Notes under the pieces: generated by a model
What the model saw: only the letters and a program-made list of their open reading frames with translations
What the model was told of the DNA's origin: nothing
The model's database searches: none
In this document: positions 55,570-64,000 of the stretch, one piece after another
How positions within the stretch are numbered: position 1 is the stretch's first letter
How the letters are laid out: each line of letters starts with the position of its first letter
Program-made: the position numbers and the translations under genes
NCBI RefSeq assembly: GCF_001426665.1
Contig: NZ_LMEY01000001.1
Span: 320-64,319 of the forward strand
Length of the DNA stretch: 64,000 nt
Direction of reading: 5' to 3'
Source of the DNA: Rhizobium sp. Root1334
Lineage (GTDB): Bacteria; Pseudomonadota; Alphaproteobacteria; Rhizobiales; Rhizobiaceae

Positions 55570-57363
55570 TCAGTCCTTCTTGAGCGGCGGGATGACGCGC
55601 AGCGACAGTTCCGCAAGCTGCTTCGGCATGGCCGGGGCCGGTGCGTTCATCAGCAGGTCCTGCGCTTGCTGGTTCATCGGGAACAGCGTGATCTCGCGCA
55701 GGTTCTTGGCGCCGAGCAGCAGCATGACCACACGGTCGATACCGAAGGCGCAGCCGCCATGCGGAGGCGCACCATACTGGAACGCACGGTACATACCGCC
55801 GAAACGCTCTTCAACGTCCGTCTGGCTCAAGCCCACCAGCTCGAATGCCTTGACCATCAATTCCGGCGACTGGTTACGGATCGAGCCCGAGGCGATTTCG
55901 AAGCCGTTGCAGACTGCGTCATACTGATAGGCCTTGATCGTCAGCGGGTCCTGCGTCTGCAGGGCCTCCAGACCGCCCTGCGGCATCGAGAACGGGTTGT
56001 GGGCGAAGTCGACCTTCTTGTCTTCCTCGCTCCATTCGTAGAACGGGAAGTCGATGATCCAGCACAGTTCGAACCGGTCGCGGTCGACGAGATTCAGGTC
56101 CTCGCCGGCCTTGGTGCGGGCTTCGCCTGCGAACTTGTAGAATTTTGCCGGATCGCCGGCGACGAAGAAGCAGGCATCGCCCGCTTCGAGGCCGAGCTGC
56201 GTGCGCAGCGCCTCGGTGCGTTCCTCGCCGATGTTCTTGGCAAGCGGACCGGAGCCGGCAGTCGTGCCGTCTTCTTCCTTGCGCCAGAAGATATAGCCGA
56301 GGCCCGGCTGGCCGGTCGACTGCGCCCAGGCATTCATGCGGTCGCAGAACGCGCGCGAACCACCGGTCTTGGCCGGGATTGCCCAGACCTCGACCTTCGG
56401 ATCGCGTTCGATCATGCCGGCGAATACCTTGAAGCCGGAACCGGCGAAATGCTCCGTGACGGCCTGCATCTCGATTGGGTTACGCAGGTCCGGCTTGTCG
56501 GAGCCGTATTTGCGGATCGCCTGATCATACGGAATACGCGGCCATTCCTTGGTAACCGGCTTGCCTTCGGCAAACTGCTCGAACACGCCGGTCATGATCG
56601 GCGCCATCGTGTCCCAGACATCTTCCTGGGTAACGAAGCTCATTTCCAAGTCGAGCTGGTAGAATTCGCCCGGCAGGCGATCGGCGCGCGGGTCTTCATC
56701 GCGGAAGCACGGTGCGATCTGGAAGTAGCGGTCGAAACCGGCCACCATCAGGAGCTGCTTGTACTGCTGCGGCGCCTGCGGCAGCGCGAAGAACGTACCG
56801 GGATGAATACGGCTCGGCACCAGGAAGTCGCGGGCGCCTTCCGGCGACGAGGCCGTCAGGATCGGTGTCGAATATTCGGCAAAACCGGCCGAGTTCATGC
56901 GCAGGCGCATGTCGGAAATGATCTGCGAACGCTTGACGATGTTCTTGTGCAGCGTTTCGCGACGCAAGTCGAGGAAGCGGTACTTGAGACGGATGTCTTC
57001 CGGATAGTCCGGCTCGCCGAACACCGGCAGCGGCAATTCCTTGGCAGCGGAGAGCACTTCGATCTCATGTGCGTAGAGTTCGATCTCGCCGGTCGCCATC
57101 TGCTTGTTGACGGTCTCGTCCGAGCGCGCCTTGACGGTGCCGTCGATGCGGATAACCCACTCACCGCGCACCGTCTCGGCCGCCTTGAAGGCCGGTGAGT
57201 CGGGATCGACGACGATCTGCGTCATGCCGTAATGATCGCGAAGATCGATAAACAGCAGGCCGCCATGGTCGCGGACACGGTGGACCCAGCCGGAGATGCG
57301 GACGGTCTGGCCGACATCGGATTTGCGGAGAGCGGCACAAGTGTGGCTGCGGTAACGATGCAT
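55570..57363 (-). CDS. aspS: Aspartyl-tRNA synthetase
   Basis: Charges tRNA-Asp (and probably tRNA-Asn in this group, as an Asp/Asn non-discriminating enzyme). The N-terminal OB anticodon domain is [20 protein letters not shown]. The class II core has motif 2 ([20 protein letters not shown]) and motif 3 ([20 protein letters not shown]), with the bacterial GAD insertion between. 597 aa is normal. AGGATATTATC precedes the ATG. It is a single gene divergent from a diguanylate cyclase. Confidence 0.97.
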   Translation of the reverse strand: MHRYRSHTCAALRKSDVGQTVRISGWVHRVRDHGGLLFIDLRDHYGMTQIVVDPDSPAFKAAETVRGEWVIRIDGTVKARSDETVNKQMATGEIELYAHEIEVLSAAKELPLPVFGEPDYPEDIRLKYRFLDLRRETLHKNIVKRSQIISDMRLRMNSAGFAEYSTPILTASSPEGARDFLVPSRIHPGTFFALPQAPQQYKQLLMVAGFDRYFQIAPCFRDEDPRADRLPGEFYQLDLEMSFVTQEDVWDTMAPIMTGVFEQFAEGKPVTKEWPRIPYDQAIRKYGSDKPDLRNPIEMQAVTEHFAGSGFKVFAGMIERDPKVEVWAIPAKTGGSRAFCDRMNAWAQSTGQPGLGYIFWRKEEDGTTAGSGPLAKNIGEERTEALRTQLGLEAGDACFFVAGDPAKFYKFAGEARTKAGEDLNLVDRDRFELCWIIDFPFYEWSEEDKKVDFAHNPFSMPQGGLEALQTQDPLTIKAYQYDAVCNGFEIASGSIRNQSPELMVKAFELVGLSQTDVEERFGGMYRAFQYGAPPHGGCAFGIDRVVMLLLGAKNLREITLFPMNQQAQDLLMNAPAPAMPKQLAELSLRVIPPLKKD

Positions 57364-57667
57364 GATAATATCCTGGAACCGAGGGGCCGCGCGGCCACGC
57401 CAAAGCGCGCTGCGGCAGCGTCAAAATCGGGCGGAAAAGCGCATGGTGGGGCCGATTTGTCAAGGCCGGGACAACTCAGCTGTCCTATGCAAAGAACTGC
57501 TTGCCCCATAAACGGCGTCAGAACGGCAGGTAGTAACCTCGCCGGCAATTGCTCTGCGTTGAGTGTTTCGAAGGAATTTCAGACTACCATCACATTCAAG
57601 CGATACGATGCATCGCAAACACGATGCCCGGCAATGCAATGAACGACGAGCGTTGGAAGCAGGATTC
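57364..57667. other. Divergent promoter region between aspS and the PAS-GGDEF gene
   Basis: About 300 bases without a supported gene; an in-frame extension of the downstream gene reaches back to 57563 but lacks a ribosome binding site. No riboswitch or T-box seen. Confidence 0.4.
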
Positions 57668-58618
57668 ATGAGTGCCTCACCGAGCCTTCTCTCTTTGGTC
57701 ACACAGAAGGAAAGCGGCACGCTTTTCTCCCGCGAGCAACTCACGTTCATCCTGTCCGCCTTACCGGACCCCGCCTTCATCCTGACCCGCAGCGGCCGCT
57801 ATGCGGCGCTATTCGGTGGATCGGACCACCGGTATTACCACGACGGCAGTTCCCTTGTCGGACAGACGGTGTTTGACGTTCTCAATGAAGACAAGGCCGA
57901 ATGGTTCGCCGGGGAAATCCGGCATGCACTTGATTCCAGGGTTCTTCACATCGTCGAATACAGCCTGGCGGGCAGCGATGTGAAAGGCTTGCAGGACACC
58001 GGACCAAGCCATCCCATCTGGTTTGAAGGACGCATTCAGGCGCTCGATTTTCCGGTCGACGGAGAGGATGCGGTGGTCTGGGTTGCCAGCAACATCACCG
58101 AGAAGAACGCCATCGAGACCCGGTTGCGCCTGCAGAGCGAAACCGATGCCCTGACGGGACTTTTCAACCGGCGCAAACTGATGGATGTTCTCGACAGCCG
58201 CTTCGAACTGTTCCGGCAGGACCATCATCCCACCGCCGCCTTGATGTTCGACGTCGACAACTTCAAGCATATCAATGACGTCTACGGTCATCCGGCCGGA
58301 GACCAGGTCCTCGTGCTAATCGCCAACGCCTGCAAGGAGGTTCTGCGGGGTAGCGATTTTGCGGCAAGGATCGGCGGCGATGAATTTGTCATCCTGATGC
58401 CGTCGATGCGGCGTGACCACGGCCATCTGGTCGCCGATCGTCTGCGCCAGCGCATTTCATCCGAACTGACACGGACGCTGAACCTGTCCATCACGATCAG
58501 CGGCGGTCTCAGCGAATTTTCCCGCGCGGACAAGACCTGCGACGATCTCCTCAAGCGCGCGGACGACGGCCTCTACCAGTCAAAACGTGCAGGGCGTGAC
58601 CGGTTGACAGCTGCCTGA
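57668..58618 (+). CDS. Diguanylate cyclase with PAS-like sensor (GGDEF)
   Basis: Makes cyclic di-GMP. Residues about 20-140 form a PAS-like sensor (FILSALPDPAFILTRSGRYA, SLVGQTVFDVLNEDKAEWFA, VVWVASNITEKNAIETRL). The GGDEF domain follows, with DALTGLFNRRKLMDVLDSRF, LMFDVDNFKHINDVYGHPAG and the active site AARIGGDEFVILMPS. An RxxD inhibitory site (RGSD) stands five residues before it. So it is a canonical, product-inhibited enzyme, soluble and cytoplasmic. The start at 57668 follows GCAGGATTC. 316 aa. Confidence 0.95.
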   Translation: MSASPSLLSLVTQKESGTLFSREQLTFILSALPDPAFILTRSGRYAALFGGSDHRYYHDGSSLVGQTVFDVLNEDKAEWFAGEIRHALDSRVLHIVEYSLAGSDVKGLQDTGPSHPIWFEGRIQALDFPVDGEDAVVWVASNITEKNAIETRLRLQSETDALTGLFNRRKLMDVLDSRFELFRQDHHPTAALMFDVDNFKHINDVYGHPAGDQVLVLIANACKEVLRGSDFAARIGGDEFVILMPSMRRDHGHLVADRLRQRISSELTRTLNLSITISGGLSEFSRADKTCDDLLKRADDGLYQSKRAGRDRLTAA

Positions 58619-58767
58619 TGTGAACGCCTCGTTCTGTTTTCCCAAAATTCCGATCCGGCAGGGAAAATCGGTGAATCCATGCTGTCTTCGCCCCAGAGAG
58701 GCAGCTACAAGCGTATTCGGTGCTCAAAATGCATCCGAGTCGCCGCCGAAATCCGGATTTTTCTTCG

Positions 58768-60000
58768 ATGTCGCAGCTTCGTCCCCTCATCCCCCTCCTC
58801 ATCACGGCCGGCATCCTGATCGGCGGCAACGGGCTTCAGGGGACCTATATTTCACTGCGCGCCCTGCAGGAGGGGTTTTCGACCTCGCTGATCGGCCTCG
58901 TCGGCACCGGCTATAATATCGGTTTTGCTATCGGCTGCATCTATGTGACGCGCATCCTGCGCTCGATCGGCCATATCCGCACATTTTCAGCCATGGCGGC
59001 AATTGCGTCGGCCGCTTCACTGGCCATGGTGCTTTTGATCGATCCGTGGTTCTGGTTCCTGATGCGGCTGATTGCCGGCATCTGTTTTGCCAGCCTCTTT
59101 GCCACCGTCGAAAGCTGGCTGAATGCCCGCGTGACCAATTCCAACCGCGCCCGCACATTGTCGATCTACCGCCTGGTCGATCTCGGCTCGGTGACAGCGG
59201 CCCAATACCTGATCCCTACCGTCGGGATCGAGGGCTTCCAGCTGTTTGCCATCGTGTCGATGGCGCTCACCCTGTCGCTGGTGCCGATCTCCTTTGCCGA
59301 CCGCTCCAGCCCCGGTGCGCCGGAAGCGATCAAGTTCGATATCAAGGCGCTCTGGAACATCTCGCCGCTTGCCACGATCGGCTGCATCGTCGTTGGCCTT
59401 ACCAATTCGACCTTCCGCTCGCTTGGACCGATCTATGCCGAGGGCATCGGCCTGTCGATCACGGCGATTGCCACATTCATGAGCGTCGGCATCATCGGCG
59501 GCGTGGTGCTGCAATATCCGCTCGGCCTCTATTCCGACCGGCTGGACCGGCGACTGATCATCCTGTTCGCCACCTTCGGCTCGCTGCTGGCCGGGCTTTT
59601 TCTTGCCTTTTATGCCGGTAGCGACGAATGGCTGAACTTCATCGGTATCTTCATCTTCGGCGCCTTCGCCATGCCGCTTTACTCGCTCTGTTCGGCCCAT
59701 GCCAACGACCATGCCGCGGAGGGGCAGCACGCGCTGGTCTCGGCCGGCATGCTGTTCTTCTGGTCCTGCGGCGCCATCATCGGCCCACTGTTTGCCTCTT
59801 TCATGCTGGACATTTTCGGGCCGCAGGCGCTGTTCATCTATACCGCGGCGGTGCTGGCGGCCTTCATGCTCTACACGCTGCAGCGCATGACCGCCCGGCG
59901 CGCCGTGCCAACCGGCGAGCGCTCCATGCGGTTTCGCAATCTCTTGCGCACCTCCTCTTTCTTCAACAAGCTGGCGGCAAAGCCCGGCGACAAGAAATAG
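58768..60000 (+). CDS. MFS transporter
   Basis: Twelve hydrophobic segments over about 410 aa. Typical features are LIPLLITAGILIGGNGLQGT at the start, the loop-2 region IYVTRILRSIGHIRTFSAMA, and the second-half equivalent LGLYSDRLDRRLIILFATFG. Similar to the YcaD/UMF2-like group of alphaproteobacteria; substrate unknown. The start is uncertain: 58768 gives a normal N-terminus, while an in-frame ATG at 58720 would add a basic tail (MLKMHPSRRRNPDFS). It follows the diguanylate cyclase by 150 bases and may be independent. Confidence 0.9.
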   Translation: MSQLRPLIPLLITAGILIGGNGLQGTYISLRALQEGFSTSLIGLVGTGYNIGFAIGCIYVTRILRSIGHIRTFSAMAAIASAASLAMVLLIDPWFWFLMRLIAGICFASLFATVESWLNARVTNSNRARTLSIYRLVDLGSVTAAQYLIPTVGIEGFQLFAIVSMALTLSLVPISFADRSSPGAPEAIKFDIKALWNISPLATIGCIVVGLTNSTFRSLGPIYAEGIGLSITAIATFMSVGIIGGVVLQYPLGLYSDRLDRRLIILFATFGSLLAGLFLAFYAGSDEWLNFIGIFIFGAFAMPLYSLCSAHANDHAAEGQHALVSAGMLFFWSCGAIIGPLFASFMLDIFGPQALFIYTAAVLAAFMLYTLQRMTARRAVPTGERSMRFRNLLRTSSFFNKLAAKPGDKK

Positions 60001-60095
60001 AACCTGCGGGCTGCGGCAAGATGCGCGCAAATGCCAATTGATGAATGCCTTCATCAAGTTTAAACCGGGACATCTCAATCTCCGGAATCCTGTCC

Positions 60096-61499
60096 ATGCC
60101 GATTATCAGCCGCCGTACACTTCTGAAAGGATCGGCTGCGGCCGCTGCCTCATTCGCCGTCGGCGGCGGACTTGCGGCGCGCAACGGCATTGCCGCCCCG
60201 GCACCGTTGCTGCTCAAGGCGCAATTCACCGAGGCACAGATTGCCAGCGACGGCATCACGCCGAAAATCATGACCTACGGAACAGGCGAAGCGCCGTCCA
60301 CCGGCATGCCGCCGGTGATCCGCATGAAGAAGGGCCAGCCCTTCGCCGCCCGGCTGGTGAATGCGCTGGACGAACCGACAACGGTCCACTGGCACGGCCT
60401 GCGCATCGTCAACGCCATGGACGGCGTACCGGAGATGACCCAGCCTTACGTCTATCCCGGCGACGGCTTCGACTATGCCTTCACGCCGCCGGATGCCGGC
60501 ACCTTCTGGTATCATCCGCATTGCAACACGCTGACACAGATGGGCCACGGGCTGACCGGCGTCATCGTCGTCGAGGATCCGGCCGATCCGGTGTTCGATG
60601 CCGAGATCGTGCTCAACCTACGCGACTGGCGGCTCGGCACCGGCGGTGCGTTCATCGCACCCTTCAAGCCGCGCGATGCCGCACGCGGCGGCACCTACGG
60701 CACCGTGCGTACCGCCAACTGGGAGCAGGCGCCGAGCTACGATGCGCCGGCCGGCGGCCTTGTCCGTATCCGGATCGCAGACACGGACGTAACGCGCATC
60801 TATTCGCTTGCCGCAGAAGGTGCGCCAGCCCTGGTCATGGCGCTCGACGGCAATCCGGTCGACGCGCCCTACCCGCTCGATCTCCTCGATTTCGGTCCCG
60901 GCCAGCGTGTTGAACTCGTCGTGCGCATGCCGGACGACGAAGGCGCTAAGGTCAGGCTCGGCAATCTCCGTGGCTCCAACCCCTTCACGATTGCCACGCT
61001 GCGTGCGACCGGCGCTTCGCTGAAACGCGATATCCGCGACGTAAAACCGTTGCCCTCCAATCCGATTGCCGAAGCCGATCTGTCAACGGCGACCCGCATC
61101 CCGCTCGATTTCACCGCAACGGCTGAACATGCACCGGTTCCAAGCATTTGCGGCACCATTGGATATACATTCTGGGCGATCAACAAGGTGCCGTGGCAGG
61201 GCGATACGCCGGATCCGGGCGCACCGGTTTCCGAGCTGAAGCTCGGCAAAAGCTATGTGCTGCAGGTTCGCAACCGTACCCCGCATGCACACCCGATCCA
61301 CCTGCACGGACTGAGCTTCCGAATTCTCAATTCCAACAAGCGTACGATCCTGCCGCCACCGACGGACACGATCCTGCTTCTGCCGGATGAACAGGCTGAA
61401 CTCGGTCTCGTCGCCGACAATCCCGGCGACTGGCTGCTCCATTGCCATATCATCGAGCACCAGAAGACCGGCATGTCGGGATATTTCCGCGTCGTCTGA
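60096..61499 (+). CDS. Tat-exported multicopper oxidase (CueO/CotA/SufI type)
   Basis: Periplasmic enzyme of 467 aa, folded before export: the N-terminus has the twin-arginine signal ISRRTLLKGSAAAAASFAVG. Copper ligands of all four blocks are seen: VHWHGLRIVN, WYHPHCNTLTQMGHG, AHPIHLHGLSFRILN and LLHCHIIEHQKTGMSGYFRV. So the type 1 and trinuclear sites appear complete, suggesting an active oxidase (copper tolerance, iron or phenolic oxidation) rather than a FtsP/SufI scaffold. An upstream in-frame ATG at 60045 is possible, but 60096 gives the normal signal. No copper chaperone gene is adjacent. Confidence 0.92.
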   Translation: MPIISRRTLLKGSAAAAASFAVGGGLAARNGIAAPAPLLLKAQFTEAQIASDGITPKIMTYGTGEAPSTGMPPVIRMKKGQPFAARLVNALDEPTTVHWHGLRIVNAMDGVPEMTQPYVYPGDGFDYAFTPPDAGTFWYHPHCNTLTQMGHGLTGVIVVEDPADPVFDAEIVLNLRDWRLGTGGAFIAPFKPRDAARGGTYGTVRTANWEQAPSYDAPAGGLVRIRIADTDVTRIYSLAAEGAPALVMALDGNPVDAPYPLDLLDFGPGQRVELVVRMPDDEGAKVRLGNLRGSNPFTIATLRATGASLKRDIRDVKPLPSNPIAEADLSTATRIPLDFTATAEHAPVPSICGTIGYTFWAINKVPWQGDTPDPGAPVSELKLGKSYVLQVRNRTPHAHPIHLHGLSFRILNSNKRTILPPPTDTILLLPDEQAELGLVADNPGDWLLHCHIIEHQKTGMSGYFRVV

Positions 61500-61585
61500 G
61501 CTTTTTTCGTTGTGGCACCGGGCGCGAAGGGATACATCGGGTGAGTTTTTAACGGCCGCATTTCCGCCACAGTGATTGAAGTTTG

Positions 61586-62731
61586 ATGATCGAGACAACC
61601 GCCGAACTTGCCGCCGCCTGCGAAACGCTGGCCAGCGGGGAATACCTGACGATCGATACGGAATTTCTCCGCGAAACGACCTTCTGGCCACAGTTGTGCC
61701 TGATCCAGATGGCCGGGCCGGACATTGCCGTCATCGTCGATCCGATGGCCAAGGATATCGATCTTGCGCCATTCTTCGAACTGATGGCCAATACGAATGT
61801 CGTCAAGGTGTTCCATGCGGCCCGCCAAGACATCGAAATCATCTACAATCTCGGCAAGTTGATCCCGCACCCGATCTTCGACACGCAGGTTGCCGCGATG
61901 GTCTGTGGCTTCGGAGACAGCGTTTCCTACGACCAGCTCGTCAGCCGGATCAAGAACGTCCATATCGACAAATCATCGCGCTTTACCGACTGGAGCCGCC
62001 GGCCGCTGACGGAAAAGCAGCTCGACTATGCACTGGCCGACGTCACCCATCTGCGCGATGTCTACCTGCACCTGAAGGCCGAGCTTGAGCGCGAAGGCCG
62101 CTCGCTGTGGCTGACAGAGGAAATGGCCATTCTCGAGGCCAAGGAAACCTACGACATCCATCCGGACGATGCCTGGCAGCGCCTGAAGATGCGGTTGAAA
62201 AAGCCGATCGAGCTTGCTGTCCTGCAGAAGGTTGCCGCCTGGCGCGAGCGCGAAGCGCGCAACCGCAACGTTCCGCGCGGCCGCATCCTCAAGGACGACG
62301 GCCTCTACGAGATCGCCCAGCAGCAGCCAAAGGACGTCGAGGCACTCTCGCGCCTGCGCACCATCCCCAAGGGCTGGGAACGGTCGGCGGCAGGCACCGC
62401 AATCCTTGAGGCGGTCAGTGCCGCCCTCGAACTGCCGAAGGCCGAGATGCCGAAGCTGCCGCGCCAGAACCAGGCGCCGGAAGGCGCGCAGGCCGCCGGT
62501 GAAATGCTGAAGGTTCTGCTGAAGCTGATCGCCGAAAAGCAAGGTGTTGCCGCCAAGATCATCGCCAACAGCGACGATCTGGAGCGGATCGCCTCGGAAG
62601 GCCCGAAGGCCGATGTCGGCGCCCTGAAGGGCTGGCGGCGCGAGCTGTTCGGCGACACCGCGCTGAAGCTGATCAACGGCGAAGTCGCCCTGCGCTTCGT
62701 CGATCGCAAGATCGAAGCCGTCGAGCTTTAA
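61586..62731 (+). CDS. rnd: Ribonuclease D
   Basis: 3'-5' exoribonuclease that trims tRNA precursors. DEDD exonuclease motifs: LTIDTEFLRETTFWPQLCLI (Asp, Glu), VKVFHAARQDIEIIYNLGKL (Asp) and LDYALADVTHLRDVYLHL (Tyr, Asp). The HRDC domain follows, at about residues 210-290 (ELAVLQKVAAWREREARNRN). The start is taken at the ATG at 61586, directly after a TTG; no strong ribosome binding site is visible. 381 aa is normal. It is transcribed in the same direction as the multicopper oxidase, with about 85 bases between. Confidence 0.95.
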   Translation: MIETTAELAAACETLASGEYLTIDTEFLRETTFWPQLCLIQMAGPDIAVIVDPMAKDIDLAPFFELMANTNVVKVFHAARQDIEIIYNLGKLIPHPIFDTQVAAMVCGFGDSVSYDQLVSRIKNVHIDKSSRFTDWSRRPLTEKQLDYALADVTHLRDVYLHLKAELEREGRSLWLTEEMAILEAKETYDIHPDDAWQRLKMRLKKPIELAVLQKVAAWREREARNRNVPRGRILKDDGLYEIAQQQPKDVEALSRLRTIPKGWERSAAGTAILEAVSAALELPKAEMPKLPRQNQAPEGAQAAGEMLKVLLKLIAEKQGVAAKIIANSDDLERIASEGPKADVGALKGWRRELFGDTALKLINGEVALRFVDRKIEAVEL

Positions 62732-62740
62732 GCAATTTTA

Positions 62741-63148
62741 TCAGGGGTGCATCCTTGCCCCCTTGGTGATCTTGTCGGCGATCTTCTTGTCGGCGTGTAG
62801 CGCAATGCCGACAACTTTGGCATCGTCCGGTCCGAACTGGGAAAACACCTCACGATTTGCCGCATCATGGCCGGTCGAAAACATTTCCTCGACATAGAGC
62901 GAGGTTTTCACTTCGCGCTCCAGCGCCCGGCGATGAATGGTGCTCATGGTCTTTTCGTCGGCGGAGAGCACGATGACCGGCTGAATACTCAGCGGGTTAT
63001 AGACGTTGCCATCGGCATCGCGGTAAACTTCGCCGATAATGCCGGGCTTTTCGGCAATGATGCCACTGGTCAGGAACGCGGTGACGTTCAGCTTTTGCCA
63101 GACGGCCAGGTCCTCGCGCAGCACGATTGCAAATTTGGTATCGAACAT
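62741..63148 (-). CDS. DUF2000-family protein
   Basis: Small protein (135 aa) of DUF2000, a family of unknown function. The opening FDTKFAIVLREDLAVWQKLN and the segments IGEVYRDADGNVYNPLSIQP, VIVLSADEKTMSTIHRRALE fit it. The ATG at 63148 has GGAG nine bases upstream; longer frames reach into the neighbour. It is convergent with rnd (10 bases apart) and divergent from an AraC regulator, a pairing that is common for this family, so the regulator may control it. Confidence 0.88.
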   Translation of the reverse strand: MFDTKFAIVLREDLAVWQKLNVTAFLTSGIIAEKPGIIGEVYRDADGNVYNPLSIQPVIVLSADEKTMSTIHRRALEREVKTSLYVEEMFSTGHDAANREVFSQFGPDDAKVVGIALHADKKIADKITKGARMHP

Positions 63149-63248
63149 GAATGCCAACTCCACTCTTGGGAACAGGACGCTTGAAACGTCCGGGGCCTCC
63201 TTAGCCTGCGCCGGCAAGGGCGATCTTGAACGTTCGTGCACATCGGCG

Positions 63249-64000
63249 ATGTCCGACAGCATAAAGGTCGCTCCCGTCTCCGGCGGCATCGAGCGAATCG
63301 AGGCGCATTTCCATGGCAACGCCTTCGAACCGCATCGCCACGACACCTATGCGCTCGGCTTAACGCTGCAAGGCGTGCAGGCCTTCCGCTATCGCGGCAT
63401 GGTCCGCTACAGCCAGCCTGGCAACATCATCGTGCTCCACCCCGACGAACTGCATGATGGCGGGGCCGGAACCGACGAGGGGCTGCGCTACCGGATGATG
63501 TACCTGCCGCCGGAAATGCTGGCAGAGGCGCTCGGCGACACGCCGCGCGGCCTGCCCTTCGTGCCCTCACCCGTCATCGCCGACCGCACCTTTGCTGCCC
63601 ATCTGGCGGGGGTGATGCACGATCTGGATGGTGCCATCGGCGGGCTGCAGCTGGACGAGATGCTGACCGGCATTGCCGACGCCCTGCTGCGGCATTCGGA
63701 TGGTGGCGGCAAGGCGCGGATGAAACGGGCGGACCAGACTGCCATCCGCCGGGCCTGCGACTTTCTGCAGGCGCATTCCGATCGCCAGGTGAACTCCGAT
63801 GAGCTCGAGGCCATCACCGGCCTCGACCGGTTCACCCTTGCCCGGCAATTCCGCGCGGCCCTTGGCACCAGCCCGCATCGGTACCTGGTGATGCGTAGGC
63901 TCGAGCGGGCACGGGCAATGATCGGCAACGGCAAAAGCCTCGTCGAGATCGCGCTCGATACCGGCTTTGCCGATCAGGCGCATTTCACCCGGCATTTCAA
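63249..64000 (+). CDS. AraC-family regulator with cupin sensor, 3' end outside the window
   Basis: Transcription regulator running off the right edge (about 250 residues visible). The N-terminal cupin-like sensor has HFHGNAFEPHRHDTYALGLT and GNIIVLHPDELHDGGAGTDE. The C-terminal part has the AraC double HTH (SDELEAITGLDRFTLARQFR, GTSPHRYLVMRRLERARAMI, LVEIALDTGFADQAHFTRHF). The last residues are lost at the window end, in the second HTH. The start ATG at 63249 gives MSDSIKVAPVSGGIERIEAH. It is divergent from the DUF2000 gene, with 100 bases holding both promoters; it probably senses a small ligand through the cupin. Confidence 0.93.
   Translation, partial: MSDSIKVAPVSGGIERIEAHFHGNAFEPHRHDTYALGLTLQGVQAFRYRGMVRYSQPGNIIVLHPDELHDGGAGTDEGLRYRMMYLPPEMLAEALGDTPRGLPFVPSPVIADRTFAAHLAGVMHDLDGAIGGLQLDEMLTGIADALLRHSDGGGKARMKRADQTAIRRACDFLQAHSDRQVNSDELEAITGLDRFTLARQFRAALGTSPHRYLVMRRLERARAMIGNGKSLVEIALDTGFADQAHFTRHF

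Noticed and set aside
55666..57198. 510-aa plus-strand open frame
   Set aside because: Antisense to aspS; no ribosome binding site or domain.

Overview
The window looks like a chromosomal segment of a Rhizobiaceae alphaproteobacterium (Rhizobium / Sinorhizobium / Agrobacterium type). The evidence is the gene content and order: DUF177-plsX-fabH-ihfA-merR, hppA, nusB-ribH-ribE-ribD-nrdR-glyA, an L,D-transpeptidase with a MarR regulator of the LdtR type, then hemB, bpt, parC, aspS and rnd. This order matches what I recall of the Sinorhizobium meliloti chromosome. The codon usage is GC-rich throughout the core.

Region 1 (1-7.9 kb) is accessory DNA. It opens with the 3' part of an IS5-family insertion sequence whose transposase tail has been rewritten by a 76-bp tandem duplication. 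A small integrative element follows, with nearly all genes on the minus strand. In transcription order these are a tyrosine integrase, an uncharacterised 170-aa protein, two AlpA/excisionase-like HTH proteins, a RepA-like AAA helicase, a repeat cluster that could be an origin, and three small orphan genes. The element ends at a 3' tRNA remnant (tRNA-Pro-like), the expected integration scar.

Region 2 (8-27 kb) is mostly core chromosome. It has an RTX calcium-binding protein, four small uncharacterised or DUF genes, and the fatty-acid/phospholipid initiation cluster. Next come a divergent bamE, the K+-independent type proton pyrophosphatase, the riboflavin genes (interrupted by a cupin and a GNAT gene on the other strand), nrdR and glyA, and a Tat-exported L,D-transpeptidase.

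Region 3 (27.4-41.9 kb) is the most unusual part. It is a tightly packed plus-strand operon of very large proteins with no family I recognise: about 1837 + 697 aa (probably one 2522-aa protein split by one base), 1875 aa, 318 aa and 81 aa. It lies between the L,D-transpeptidase gene and its presumed regulator LdtR. The proteins have no signal peptide, no classical transmembrane segments and no recognisable catalytic motif. This is my candidate for an undescribed system.

Region 4 (42-64 kb) returns to core genes: ldtR, a class III nucleotide cyclase, hemB, two diguanylate cyclases, an RDD protein, bpt, parC, aspS, two transporters, a Tat-exported multicopper oxidase and rnd. It ends with a DUF2000 gene divergent from an AraC regulator that runs off the window. 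Intrinsic terminators separate several transcription units. One strong plus-strand terminator at 44.45 kb has no gene in front of it and may mark a small RNA.
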